This document shows, in pieces, positions 24,235 to 33,296 of a stretch of 64,000 nucleotides of DNA. The notes beneath the pieces were generated by a model. It did no database searches, was not told the origin of the DNA, and saw only the letters and a list, made by a program, of their open reading frames with translations. The DNA is taken from the NCBI GenBank assembly GCA_046295175.1, contig JBKBNY010000002.1:434001-498000 (forward strand), given 5' to 3'. This DNA comes from JALOLV01 sp046295175 (GTDB taxonomy: Bacteria; Bacteroidota; Bacteroidia; Cytophagales; Spirosomataceae). The translations under genes and the position numbers were made by a program. Position 1 is the stretch's first letter. Every line of letters starts with the position of its first letter.

Positions 24235-25542
24235 CTAATAATTTTCGTGTACCCAATTCAAAATCCGCTCTACTTCCTTTCTGATGCTCCCCGTCGAGCG
24301 GTTAAAGTTATTGTTCATCAAGCTGAATATCAGTGTTTTACCTTTCTTAGTGACTAAATATCCACTCAGGTTATAAACCCCGCTCATCGACCCCGATTTT
24401 GCAAAAACGTAAGGTTTATCGGCTTTGTAATTACTGGTGATTGTTCCGGCCTGCCCACCGATAGCCATTAACGAGAAAAGGCGTTCTTGTGGTATTTCGG
24501 CGTACATTTTTTGCAAAAGCTTAACAATCGAGCGTGGCGTAAACATATTGTATCGTGAAATTCCTGAGCCATCTACCCATTTAGGAGCATCGGGGAGGTC
24601 TTGGAGGTATTTTTCGGTGATGGTGTTAATTGCAAAAGAAGTATTGATGGAGTCTTTGAGGGTTGTACCACAAAGTAGCAATAGGTGCTCGGCCAGCATA
24701 TTGTCGCTCTCTTGCATCATTTTACGTAAAACTGGCTCGGTAGTGGTGCTGTAAATCGTTTGGGCATCTTTCGGAACCGGTATTTGTGATAGATTAACAT
24801 TGCGACGAAGCGTATCAATCAATAGTTGTTGGGTAAGATCCGTTGAGGTTTTGTACGGAATATCTTGTTCGTATTTTTCTTTTTGGGCAATGTTTTGGGG
24901 CATCAAGAATTGATTATCGCTCACTGTTCTTTTGATTTGGCTACCGTTTTCTTTCTTCAAATAAATGGAGTTTTTGAAGATTTCGGGTTGGATATTGATT
25001 TCTGTATTCTGAACTTTTATGCGTAGGATGTTTCCGTACATAGGTAATGGCGAAAGTTCGGGAGAATAATAATCGTTGTAGTCATCCCACATCCAGCCCG
25101 AACCAAAAAATTCATTGGTAAAATTAGCATCCGAAAAATAAAGCCTTTTCGACATCTTATTTTTATTCAGAAAATCCAAAACGCGAGTCGTGCCGATGTT
25201 GTCGGGGTGTAGAAAAGTAGGGTCGGCGGTTCCCCAAAAGAAAAGCGAATCGCCATTTATTTTGTACCTCAATGCAGGTATTGAGTCTCCGAGTGTTTTG
25301 AGGCTCGCATACAGCGTAAAAATTTTGGTATTGGATGCGGGTATAAAATATCTTTCAGAATTTCGGTCAAAAACGGTTTGGTTTTTCTCTAAGTCGTAAA
25401 GCGAGAATCCTGTAAAACTATTTTTCAAAACTGCCGAAGTATCAATCAACCTGGCTAATGGATTTTTTTTTGAAAAATTTTTCGTGGTTTTACACGACCA
25501 TCCGACGAGCGATAAGAGACTGAAAATTAATAATTTACGCAT
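24235..25542 (-). CDS. dacB: PBP4-type D-Ala-D-Ala carboxypeptidase/endopeptidase (S13)
   Basis: From the ATG at 25542 the protein is 435 aa. It is a lipoprotein candidate (LVGWSC, Cys17). Active-site motifs of the S13 family are visible: SNTK at 70-73 (SxxK), ESDNMLAEH (SxN) and FAKSGSMSGV (KTG-type box). It trims D-Ala and may cut peptidoglycan cross-links in the periplasm. A frame running up to 25665 would add 41 residues and nearly reach the tRNA gene; I reject it because the signal sequence starts at 25542. Confidence 0.92.
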   Translation of the reverse strand: MRKLLIFSLLSLVGWSCKTTKNFSKKNPLARLIDTSAVLKNSFTGFSLYDLEKNQTVFDRNSERYFIPASNTKIFTLYASLKTLGDSIPALRYKINGDSLFFWGTADPTFLHPDNIGTTRVLDFLNKNKMSKRLYFSDANFTNEFFGSGWMWDDYNDYYSPELSPLPMYGNILRIKVQNTEINIQPEIFKNSIYLKKENGSQIKRTVSDNQFLMPQNIAQKEKYEQDIPYKTSTDLTQQLLIDTLRRNVNLSQIPVPKDAQTIYSTTTEPVLRKMMQESDNMLAEHLLLLCGTTLKDSINTSFAINTITEKYLQDLPDAPKWVDGSGISRYNMFTPRSIVKLLQKMYAEIPQERLFSLMAIGGQAGTITSNYKADKPYVFAKSGSMSGVYNLSGYLVTKKGKTLIFSLMNNNFNRSTGSIRKEVERILNWVHENY

Positions 25543-25670
25543 TGTTTGCTGAGGTATTTTAAATTTTATGCAAGATAGTTTTGAAAAATTTTTCAATGAA
25601 ATATTTGGATGATAAATTTTAATCCCCCATCTTTGCAGTCCCAAATCACAACGGCAGTTGTACAAAAAAT

Positions 25671-25745
25671 GGGAGCATAGCTCAGCTGGTTCAGAGCATC
25701 TGCCTTACAAGCAGAGGGTCAGGGGTTCGAATCCCTTTGCTCCCA
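25671..25745 (+). tRNA. tRNA-Val (anticodon TAC), integration target
   Basis: A full cloverleaf is readable: acceptor GGGAGCA/TGCTCCC, D-arm CTCAGCTGGTTCAGAGC, anticodon stem TCTGC/GCAGA with loop CTTACAA (anticodon TAC), T-arm AGGGGTTCGAATCCCTT and discriminator A; CCA is not encoded. The 3' part (from 25701) is duplicated at 53330-53376 by integration of the element, which leaves this tRNA intact. Codons read: GUA and probably other GUN. Confidence 0.96.
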
Positions 25746-25747
25746 CA
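25701..25747 (+). repeat. attL: 47-bp tRNA 3'-end repeat
   Basis: The 47 bp from within the anticodon stem to 2 bp past the tRNA end are identical to 53330-53376. This is the expected footprint of a tyrosine integrase using a tRNA gene, with the element restoring the 3' end. Confidence 0.92.
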
Positions 25748-25756
25748 CTGATAATC

Positions 25757-25788
25757 AAGCACTTAGCAGAAATGTTAGGTGCTTTTTT
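25757..25788 (+). terminator. Terminator just inside attL
   Basis: An AGCAC-TTAGCA/TGTTAG-GTGCT stem with a GAAA loop and a T6 tract lies 12 bp past the tRNA. It probably ends tRNA transcription at the element edge and replaces the native terminator now found at 53382-53404. Confidence 0.7.
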
Positions 25789-25800
25789 GTTTTCTGTCAT

Positions 25801-25829
25801 TTTACTATCATTACAATTATCATTACAAA
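25801..25829. repeat. Left candidate integrase arm site
   Basis: A 29-bp sequence containing two direct copies of ATCATTACAA is identical to 53180-53208 near the other end. Paired short repeats just inside both att sites are typical arm-type sites for tyrosine integrases and their accessory factors. Nothing else is recognised in 25830-25968. Confidence 0.65.
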
Positions 25830-25968
25830 ATCATAGATTGGGGTAAATCATCCAGTTTATTGTTACAATAATAGATAAAAAATTCCACATACATTTTCAG
25901 TAGTTTTTGGTTAAGGGAAACAGTCTCAAAAGACGTGGACAACAAAATACAATATAACCTCAATGTAG

Positions 25969-26211
25969 CTACAACACTAATACGAATCTGTGGTGTGAGT
26001 AAACCTTCCCTCTGATAATAAAAAAGATTTCTTCTGATAGTTCAGTCTTAACCATCTCCACAGAATAGATTTGATTTTTGATTAACTCATCTTTTGGAAT
26101 CATACACCTTGCCAGAAAAGGACAATACACTCGTTTCAATTCTCCTTGTGGATTAACCACCAAAATTGAAAATGGGTCAATGATTATTCTTGGTTCAAAA
26201 TTATTTGCCAT
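25969..26211 (-). CDS. Small hypothetical protein (80 aa)
   Basis: An ATG-started 80-codon frame with ordinary composition (IIIDPFSILVVNPQGELKRVYCPF; SVEMVKTELSEEIFFIIRGKVY) follows the DUF3871 gene by 45 bp on the same strand. It has no signal peptide or membrane helix and I do not recognise a family. Its position at the end of the recombination gene group suggests an accessory role; the call rests only on the frame and the operon context. Confidence 0.55.
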   Translation of the reverse strand: MANNFEPRIIIDPFSILVVNPQGELKRVYCPFLARCMIPKDELIKNQIYSVEMVKTELSEEIFFIIRGKVYSHHRFVLVL

Positions 26212-26256
26212 GCCTGTAAAAATTAAAGGGTAGCCATTAGACTACCCCATACGTTG

Positions 26257-27246
26257 TTAATTCAAAAACCAACTTTCTGAGCCTGTCTGTAATGTGCTTA
26301 CAAGTGTATTGGTAAAATCAAAAGCATTTACCCCTCTATCTATGAAGGTATCAATGTAGCTGCTTTTGTTAGCCCCTGTAAACAGATTATAGACTTTCCA
26401 AAGTGAAATACTACCATCTTCATTTCTACAAAATGAATCATCTTTGTAGTAATCCCTTGCTATAAATCCAGTTTGGGTGTCTCCAAATAAAAGTGGTGGC
26501 AATTCCTTCTTTTGTTCACTCCCTAAAAACGGGTACAACCTACACTTACCGACTAACTGTGCAAACTGCCTTTCTGTCAAACTATACTGAGTGAATGATG
26601 CCATAGCTTTGAGGTAACTCTCTACTTTGAACTTGCAAATAGCTTGGAAAATCTTATCACTGAGTTCTTGCATAGACCTTACTTTGATATTTCCAGAGTA
26701 ACCATCAGACCAAACACAAAGATTGGTGCATACTTTATTCTGAAAGCCGATGAAAATCTTGAAAACCTCCTCAGCACCTTTTCTGCTGTACAGGTTATCT
26801 AAATTATAGGCTTTCACTCCACCTACCGTAAGTGTTAGTAGGTTGCCATCAATGGTTTCATGGATGGTTGGAATCTCAATCACAAAAGCCATTCTTTCAT
26901 AATAAAGCGTTTGTTCATGCTCCAATAACTCTTTGGCAGGTTTGTGTCTTGCTTCTGGAATCCTGCCTTTAATAGGGTGAGAAACTCTTATGCTGGGCAT
27001 TAATATACTTTCCTTGGAGTAGAGGTGATGAACCACTTGCTCCACCGATTCAATGAAATCAATATGAGAAATCAAGGGCTCATTATCTTTGACAAAAACA
27101 GGAATAATATGCTTTCGTTGCATTTCTTGAAGTGATACAGGAATTGTATTTGCCTCAATGAAGGGTTTGGCAGTAGAAATTGTACCTTCAAAGATAGTTT
27201 CCTCAAGACTAATGATGGGTTGTTTATTAACTACGGTGAGTTCCAT
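26257..27246 (-). CDS. DUF3871 family protein
   Basis: From the ATG at 27246 this is a 329-aa soluble protein matching DUF3871, a family I know from Bacteroidota phages and integrative elements, with segments SHPIKGRIPEARHKPA, NLLTLTVGGVKAYNLDNLY and CTNLCVWSDGY. The function is not established; DUF932-like or replication-associated roles have been guessed from context. Its start overlaps the end of the Sak4-like ATPase gene by 20 bp, so the two are translated together. Confidence 0.78.
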   Translation of the reverse strand: MELTVVNKQPIISLEETIFEGTISTAKPFIEANTIPVSLQEMQRKHIIPVFVKDNEPLISHIDFIESVEQVVHHLYSKESILMPSIRVSHPIKGRIPEARHKPAKELLEHEQTLYYERMAFVIEIPTIHETIDGNLLTLTVGGVKAYNLDNLYSRKGAEEVFKIFIGFQNKVCTNLCVWSDGYSGNIKVRSMQELSDKIFQAICKFKVESYLKAMASFTQYSLTERQFAQLVGKCRLYPFLGSEQKKELPPLLFGDTQTGFIARDYYKDDSFCRNEDGSISLWKVYNLFTGANKSSYIDTFIDRGVNAFDFTNTLVSTLQTGSESWFLN

Positions 27247-28105
27247 TGGCTGAAAAAGTTTGAGGTGGAACATAAACTAATTGGCTCTTTCGGGTACTGA
27301 AATCCGCATTGTATTCTTTTTGGGTTGCAGTATCCAATGACATATACAATTGTTTCAAGACATCAACATCTTGGCAAGCATAAATCTGCTCTAAAAGACT
27401 GTCAGTTTGGATAAAAGTATCTTCACGTTCTTGAACCTTCCCTTGATTACACCATGCAGCTAAGATTTTACCTGTTTCTTGACTGATTTGAAATGCTGGT
27501 AAGTCCATAAACAAACTGGTTCTGTCTTTTGAAGCAGTTGCATAGTGCTTTACATCCAAATCAAACACAAGTGTAAACTCGTAATCAGTAGAATCTCTCA
27601 TAACTCCCTTTAAACCAACCTTTTCAGGTATCATCTTGCCATTTTTTTCATTCAAGACATAATCTTGTTTGGTTCTGATGGTAGCAATAATATGAGCCTT
27701 TGTTTGGAGCATTTTCTGAATGAAGGCATTATGTCTTGGAGTGAACTTACTCCAGTTTGTGAAACTATTACCTGTAAGTTTAGAATGCTCCTCGATGATA
27801 TAATCCCATTCTGGACTAATACCATCAATAATTATTACCTCCATTTGTGCCTCAATACAAGTCTGAATTGCTTGTATGTATCTTTCGGGAGAAAAAGGAG
27901 GTTGTAGGTCAAGGACATTATAAGTTCCTAAGTGTGCATACAAACTGGCTGAATTATTTTCAGCATCAATGACAGCGATTTTCTGCCAGTCATTGCATAA
28001 ACCATGTGCCAGAAGAAGTGCTGAGTATGTTTTGCCTCCACCTGCACAAGATTGTAAAGCCATCTTAATAAAGGCTTTTTTGCGTTCTGCTTGTTGTAAT
28101 TGCAT
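27227..28105 (-). CDS. Sak4/RecA-fold ATPase (AAA_24-like)
   Basis: This 292-aa protein has a Walker A motif SCAGGGKTYSAL at about residues 19-30, a base-like DAENNSASLYAHL segment, and a Walker B VIIIDGISPEWDYII. It matches phage Sak4-like single-strand annealing/recombination ATPases (AAA_24). Such proteins promote annealing with SSB during phage or plasmid replication. It is the middle gene of a group with the 117-aa protein upstream and DUF3871 downstream. Confidence 0.85.
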   Translation of the reverse strand: MQLQQAERKKAFIKMALQSCAGGGKTYSALLLAHGLCNDWQKIAVIDAENNSASLYAHLGTYNVLDLQPPFSPERYIQAIQTCIEAQMEVIIIDGISPEWDYIIEEHSKLTGNSFTNWSKFTPRHNAFIQKMLQTKAHIIATIRTKQDYVLNEKNGKMIPEKVGLKGVMRDSTDYEFTLVFDLDVKHYATASKDRTSLFMDLPAFQISQETGKILAAWCNQGKVQEREDTFIQTDSLLEQIYACQDVDVLKQLYMSLDTATQKEYNADFSTRKSQLVYVPPQTFSANGTHRS

Positions 28106-28182
28106 GATTGAAAATTGGTTGGTTAGAAAATAAAAAAGCAGTGCCTAAATGACACTGCCCTTGATAGTTTACTAATGTAAGA

Positions 28183-28536
28183 TTATGCAAAAACTGGTTC
28201 TTGGGTTTGAAGAACCACTTCTTCCATAGTGCCATTTTCAAGAGGAGAGTAATCATAACGATGGTGTCTTGTTATGACCTCACCTGTTTCTGGAATTGTA
28301 AATTCATAAGGCTCACAGGCAGTTTTTACAATACTTCCTTGCATTTCTTTACCAAGCATTTTCTTGGCTAAGACTTCATTGAAAGTAGAGGACATCCAGC
28401 ACTTTCTGACTGTGGCATAATGTCTGCCAGTAGTTTTCGAGACAACAAACTCCAAATCATCAGATTGGATTTCAAGGGCAATGTAGGGTTTCCCCTCAGT
28501 TGAGGTACGTTCTTGATAAGCTGTTACAGTTACCAT
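28183..28536 (-). CDS. Hypothetical protein (117 aa), recombination operon
   Basis: This small soluble protein begins MVTVTAYQERTSTEGKPYIALEIQSDDLEFV, which reads like an OB-fold or single-strand-binding-type start, but I cannot confirm a family. It is the first gene of the leftward group 117 aa, Sak4-like, DUF3871, 80 aa, with 77 bp to the next gene. A role as partner of the annealing ATPase is inferred from position only. The promoter region upstream is the long AT-rich spacer. Confidence 0.65.
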   Translation of the reverse strand: MVTVTAYQERTSTEGKPYIALEIQSDDLEFVVSKTTGRHYATVRKCWMSSTFNEVLAKKMLGKEMQGSIVKTACEPYEFTIPETGEVITRHHRYDYSPLENGTMEEVVLQTQEPVFA

Positions 28537-29498
28537 GATTTTTAAATGTTTTGAGTGAAGAAAAACCTCTGGTATGCTATATAAATAGAAAGTCAGCTTG
28601 GTTTTGATGCTGAAACCTTTGAAAAGATTATGAGTATCTTAACTGGCATCGAAGTATTTATACACTATCCAGAGGGGATATAACTATATCGAAGGAAGGA
28701 GGGGTACTTAGGTATAGGTAGGTAAGCAGGGGTATATATAAAAAAAACCTCAAGAAAAGGAATTTGAGAATATCTTTGAGGTGATTTTATAAAGTAAACT
28801 TCAAGGCTGATTATAATTGTGTAACCAACCCAACCAATACAAATCTGCTTATATATATAAATATACTGGTTTGGTTACTTATATTGTTATAAATACACCT
28901 ATCCAATTAAATTTATATATAGTAGAAAATATATTGGTTGGGTGATATTAATTAAACTGAAAATATTAATTTTTACTCTTATTCTTTGAAGATGGTATGT
29001 TGAACAATGTTTTCAATAACATCTTCAGAAAAAATCAGAACCCACCCAATTTCAATAATTAAATATTGGTAGGATAGCTACCCTCTTAAGTTTAATAATA
29101 TGGGTTATTAAATTAATATCTATTCACAATCCCAACCAAACTAAAGGATTTAAATATAATATTACATGAGTTTAACTCTTGTATCAAATATAATCTGAGT
29201 TTTTATTAAAGCCTTATGGTTTATTAAATGTAGTTATAGGTTTTTGTTTTTAATAGTAAATAACATTTAAATTGGGATGTTTTTAAAATCGATAATATAT
29301 TTTATTTTAAAAAGATTTAGCATACTAAGATATATATGTAAAAATTTAGTAATAAGTTTAGAAAATTATTATTTTACGTATAAATTTGGCAGTAAGTAAT
29401 TTAACCATACTGAATACATCCACAATGTAATCATATAGGTTTTACTAAACAATTAAGTCAACTGTTAGAAATTTTACCCACTGAATAACCATCATACA
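28537..29498. other. 962-bp AT-rich intergenic region with iteron-like motifs
   Basis: No coding frame is convincing here. Short CCCAACCAA-type motifs occur on both strands: 28823-28838 (direct, overlapping pair), 28867-28876 (inverted), 28933-28944 (inverted), 29040-29051 (variant) and 29131-29140 (direct), set in very AT-rich sequence with runs of TATATA. It separates leftward recombination genes from rightward cargo genes. It could be a replication origin, a divergent control region or, less likely, an RNA gene. Confidence 0.5.
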
Positions 29499-30380
29499 AT
29501 GTTAAGTTTTAAGCAATTCCATTTCGACCCAAATCAAAATTTTGAACCATCTAAACAGACTAAAGATTTTTGGCTATATACCCAAAAAAGCCAAGCTAAT
29601 TTTGCTGGAGTTCAACTACCTGGACTTTTTGAGTCTGTTGGGTACTCTACCCAAATTGTTGCATTTGTTGCTATTTTGATATTAGAAGGTGTTCCCACAT
29701 ATTACGGTATTGAAGAGGGTGTTCTGTGGCAAGGTATTGTGGCTGCCATTTTTATTGATATTGCCTTAGCTATTTGTTCACATTTGTGGCATAACAAGAT
29801 ATGCCTTCACAGAAATCAATTAGTTATAGCAAATAGTTCTGTAGAAAAAGAAAAAATAAATAGATTGATAAAAAGTTATAAATTTAAGACGTACACTTTT
29901 TATCTACTAATTTTAGTATCAGCAGGCTTCAAATTTTATCTATTTATTGATGCTTACAGGGTTTGGAATACGGTTTCTGTGGCGACCTTAGTATGTTATT
30001 TATTAGGAGCGATTTTACATATTGTTTATACTGGTTATTTCTTCTACACCTCTCGTTTTAATTATAAAATTCAAAATGAATACAAAGAATATGTTTTTTC
30101 TAATGGAATGAAATATGGAATTACGGGTATATTAGAGCAACCAATAAATACTGATGGAGTGAACATAGAGTTGAAATCATATAAGGTAGGTAGCCATAGC
30201 ATAACCCAAAAGGAGGATGGTAAATATTATTTCAAGACTTATGGCGTTCTTTTAGATGTTGAGTTAGCAGCATTAGCAGGTGTACAACAGACCTCCATAG
30301 CACAAAGTATCGTAGCCAGAGAAGGTCTTAAGCATCAATTATTAATACTAAATACTACCCTTAATCTAAACACACATTAA
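29499..30380 (+). CDS. Multi-spanning membrane protein, unknown
   Basis: This 293-aa protein has about four hydrophobic segments (around residues 50-65, 75-95, 130-150 and 160-182) flanked by soluble ends. No signal peptide is evident. I recognise no family. It is the first of three rightward genes (membrane protein, lipoprotein, exported Ppx-like protein) spaced by about 10 bp, so it probably forms a membrane complex with them. Codon use is AT-rich, like the rest of the element. Confidence 0.72.
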   Translation: MLSFKQFHFDPNQNFEPSKQTKDFWLYTQKSQANFAGVQLPGLFESVGYSTQIVAFVAILILEGVPTYYGIEEGVLWQGIVAAIFIDIALAICSHLWHNKICLHRNQLVIANSSVEKEKINRLIKSYKFKTYTFYLLILVSAGFKFYLFIDAYRVWNTVSVATLVCYLLGAILHIVYTGYFFYTSRFNYKIQNEYKEYVFSNGMKYGITGILEQPINTDGVNIELKSYKVGSHSITQKEDGKYYFKTYGVLLDVELAALAGVQQTSIAQSIVAREGLKHQLLILNTTLNLNTH

Positions 30381-30391
30381 ACTTGGATAAT

Positions 30392-31267
30392 ATGAAATTT
30401 AAGAATTTTACTAAATGGTTAGTATTTGTAATCGTTTCAAGTGTTTACGGATTTAGTTGTACAAAATTTGCAAAGCATCAAGAGAATGATTTGAAAATAA
30501 TTCTCTTGGATTCTTCAAGTTTGTTGGATATTGACCCCAGAGAAACAAAATATCTGTATGAAATAGTCTCCCCATTAGTAGTGAATTTTATAGAGAAAGA
30601 GGCAAAAGATAGTACCTCCAGAGCCCATATTTTCCAGCCTATTTTGATTAGATTGGACAATCGTATGGAGTTGCCATTTAAATTAGAAGTAGAAACATTC
30701 TCTGGAGATAAAGATAATCCTAAAGTTATTCAGAAGTCAATAGATGAATTATTTTCAGAGGATAACTTAAATACTTTAGTAAGAACAAATAAAAGATTTT
30801 TTTCAAATTTTGAGGATAGTGAAGTATCTTTAGAAAAAATGAATAACTATGTCACCGAAACATCAAATGATTCTTTACTTATTTTAAACTTTGATACAAA
30901 AGTTAGACTTGCTAATATAGCAAACAAGCAAGTACAAACTTTCAATAATATTGAATCTCTTCGTAATTTTATGAGATTTATTCTTCAAGAAAACCCCAAA
31001 ACTTCATTTATTCTACTTGTTGGGGGCAATTTTGAAGATAAAGAATCTGTTGAACAAAAATTGGGAGAGGTGGCAGTAGATGTTAAGATTGTCAATCCTC
31101 CTAAAGCTTTAAGAGCAACGACTCTCAAAAAGTCAAGTATCAAAAGTTATTCATTCAAAGCTTCTCCTCAAAACCTTCCCCCACCCCTTAAAACCGAAGG
31201 AGTTAAGGTTGAAGATGTAAAAGATGCAAATATTAAGGAAATGAAAGTTCCCAAAAAATATAACTAA
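30392..31267 (+). CDS. Lipoprotein, unknown, second gene of cargo trio
   Basis: From the ATG at 30392 (a TTG at 30383 is possible) the protein is 291 aa with a lipobox VYGFSC near residue 23. The body has a LKIILLDSSSLLD strand and a SFILLVGG strand separated by about 170 residues, which could be edges of a Rossmann/vWA-like fold, but no clear MIDAS is present. The tail (about 250-291) is Lys/Pro rich and probably extended. It sits 8 bp before the Ppx-like gene and 11 bp after the membrane protein gene. Function unknown. Confidence 0.72.
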   Translation: MKFKNFTKWLVFVIVSSVYGFSCTKFAKHQENDLKIILLDSSSLLDIDPRETKYLYEIVSPLVVNFIEKEAKDSTSRAHIFQPILIRLDNRMELPFKLEVETFSGDKDNPKVIQKSIDELFSEDNLNTLVRTNKRFFSNFEDSEVSLEKMNNYVTETSNDSLLILNFDTKVRLANIANKQVQTFNNIESLRNFMRFILQENPKTSFILLVGGNFEDKESVEQKLGEVAVDVKIVNPPKALRATTLKKSSIKSYSFKASPQNLPPPLKTEGVKVEDVKDANIKEMKVPKKYN

Positions 31268-31275
31268 ATCTGACA

Positions 31276-32343
31276 ATGAAGAAAGTATATGTTTATGTCA
31301 CTATTATACTTCTAACTTTTAAAAGTATAGTAGCATTCTCTCAAAAAAATCCAAAATATACCTATGTTGGTGTAGAAGTAAGTGCGAGTAGTGTGAACAT
31401 GGTATTTTTAAATATTTACTCTAAAGGTAATGGAGAGTTTTATTATAGGATTTTTAGTGATTCAACATTTAATATTCCTGTAATTGATTTTTCTGAAAGT
31501 ACATTGACTGAGGCAAAAACTCTTATAAACAAGCTTATTGTTTATTCAACTGTTACAAAAGAAATACCAGAAGAAAACATTACTATTGTTATTAATAGTG
31601 GTGTAGCTATCGAAGCAAAAAGAAAAAATCAAGAGGAAGTACTTTCAAACTTCATTTTTGATATTTCAACTAATGCAAAGAATCCTGTTATTACACTAAC
31701 AGCAGAGATGGAAGCAGAATATTCATTTGTATCATCAATTATTGAGAAATTCCGTAAAGAAGCCTTAATGCTAAATATTGATGGAGCAAATACAAAAGGG
31801 GGGATATATATAGATAAGCAATTAAAAGAATTCTCTCCTTTTAGTATAAAGTGGGGGATAAATTCTTTGAAAAATGCAATTCCCGATAACCCATCCATTG
31901 TTAATTATAATAAAAACATACAAAAAAGCCTTCAGCAAATATCAGATGAAATAACTACTAATTTACATAGCGAGGAAGCTATTTTGAAGCAATCTTACTG
32001 TATACTTGGGGGAGACTTAGCTTGGATGGTATCTGTATTGCTTAAACCTGATAATATAGACAATGATTTGTATCAGGAGTTTTCTAAAGCACAAATTAAA
32101 TCTCTGAAAGAGTCAGTTAGTAGTAATTTTGAAAATTTTTTGTTTACTGGTAATGCCAAAACAATTGAAGGACAAAGTGATTTAGAAAAGCTGAAAAAGA
32201 AATATGACCAAAAGACGTTACTTGTTGCACTTAACTACTTAGAGAAGGTAGTAGAAATAATTGATAAGGAAAAACCGAAGAGATTTTACTTAGTGAGATA
32301 TAATTCGATGTTAGCTTGTCATGTAATTAACTACTTTTTTTGA
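31276..32343 (+). CDS. Exported, degenerate Ppx/GppA-like (ASKHA-fold) protein
   Basis: This 355-aa protein has a signal peptide (about 1-23, VAFSQ). Its layout then follows exopolyphosphatase/GppA proteins: a phosphate-1-like YTYVGVEVSASSVNMVFL (28-45), an EMEAEYSF segment (144-151) where Ppx has GEEEA, and a second phosphate loop ALMLNIDGANTKGGIY (163-178) where Ppx has VVDIGGGSTE. Key glycines and acidic residues are changed, so catalysis is doubtful. Ppx/GppA enzymes are cytoplasmic; a secreted relative on a mobile element is unusual. Third gene of the 29499-32343 group. Confidence 0.62.
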   Translation: MKKVYVYVTIILLTFKSIVAFSQKNPKYTYVGVEVSASSVNMVFLNIYSKGNGEFYYRIFSDSTFNIPVIDFSESTLTEAKTLINKLIVYSTVTKEIPEENITIVINSGVAIEAKRKNQEEVLSNFIFDISTNAKNPVITLTAEMEAEYSFVSSIIEKFRKEALMLNIDGANTKGGIYIDKQLKEFSPFSIKWGINSLKNAIPDNPSIVNYNKNIQKSLQQISDEITTNLHSEEAILKQSYCILGGDLAWMVSVLLKPDNIDNDLYQEFSKAQIKSLKESVSSNFENFLFTGNAKTIEGQSDLEKLKKKYDQKTLLVALNYLEKVVEIIDKEKPKRFYLVRYNSMLACHVINYFF

Positions 32344-32350
32344 TTTCAGA

Positions 32351-33295
32351 TTATTTGATTACCTTCAATTTCAATGTAATTGTAGCATCACCGGCAATCA
32401 ATCTATAATAAACATCCTTTAGGGGAGAAATATTTTTTTCTCCCTTATTTGCGTAAATGGTATTTTCTTCAATAGTCCAGTTAATACCATTTTTACTCGT
32501 TTCCAAAATAACATTATCAGCTCTCAGTATAGACCATATTAACTTAGTAGAATCACCTTCCTTGACTTCGTCTTTTTCAAAGTAGAAATATTCTATGGAG
32601 CTACTTTTTGGTGTCTCAACATCAACTTTTATAATTTTTTCAAATGAAGCTTTATCATCAGCTTTTATTCTATAATAAGTTGTTTTATCAGGTTTTACAT
32701 AAAACTCGTCAGTAACAAAGCTAAAATCTTTAGAATCTATTTGATTAAAATTAATCCCATCAGTACTTGATGATAATAGAATCTTAGAAATATTACTGCC
32801 TTTCCAAGATAGTTTTACTGAGTCACCCTTTTGAATAGTATTTTTGTTAGCAAAAAATTGTAATTCTTGATTAGCTTTATCTAAAGACCTAACATTAATT
32901 TTTAAAGTTCTTTCTAAATTACCAAAAGACAATCTATAAAAAGTTGCCTGTTTAGGTGAAATAAAATGTTTTCCCTTTACTGCAAAAGCATCAGATACAA
33001 TATTAAAATTTACACTATCAAGGCTATATTTTAATGTTACTCTCTTAAATTCATCAGAAGCATTATATATTTCCCAGTTTAAAAAAGTAGTTTCTCCTGT
33101 TACTAAATCAAAATTTTCGGCATAAAACAAAATATTGTTTGTAGGAGCTATAGTTTTAGAAAAGAATTGGCTTGTATTAATTCTCTTCGCTTTATGTTGA
33201 AATTCAAATTCTTCTTTTTGTCTTTCTTGTTGACCAAAACAGTTTTGAGAAACCGTAATCATCAATATAATTAGAAAAGTTATGGTATGCTTCAT
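32351..33295 (-). CDS. Secreted beta-sandwich repeat protein
   Basis: This 314-aa protein has a signal peptide (about 1-21, NCFGQ) followed by three similar ~85-residue units. Each contains a W(E/K/S)-type core and an Ig-like strand such as LSWKGSNISKILLSSSTDGINFNQI, and ends with a YYRLxAGD/YRIKADD-type strand. It probably forms tandem Ig-like domains outside the cell. It is convergent with the Ppx-like gene (7 bp apart) and directly downstream (1 bp gap) of the large T9SS protein gene, so those two form an operon. Confidence 0.72.
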   Translation of the reverse strand: MKHTITFLIILMITVSQNCFGQQERQKEEFEFQHKAKRINTSQFFSKTIAPTNNILFYAENFDLVTGETTFLNWEIYNASDEFKRVTLKYSLDSVNFNIVSDAFAVKGKHFISPKQATFYRLSFGNLERTLKINVRSLDKANQELQFFANKNTIQKGDSVKLSWKGSNISKILLSSSTDGINFNQIDSKDFSFVTDEFYVKPDKTTYYRIKADDKASFEKIIKVDVETPKSSSIEYFYFEKDEVKEGDSTKLIWSILRADNVILETSKNGINWTIEENTIYANKGEKNISPLKDVYYRLIAGDATITLKLKVIK

Positions 33296-33296
33296 A

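Noticed and set aside
30383..30391. TTG start for the cargo lipoprotein gene
   Set aside because: ATG at 30392 gives a cleaner signal peptide; the TTG is only 2 nt past the upstream stop codon, leaving no room for a separate ribosome site.
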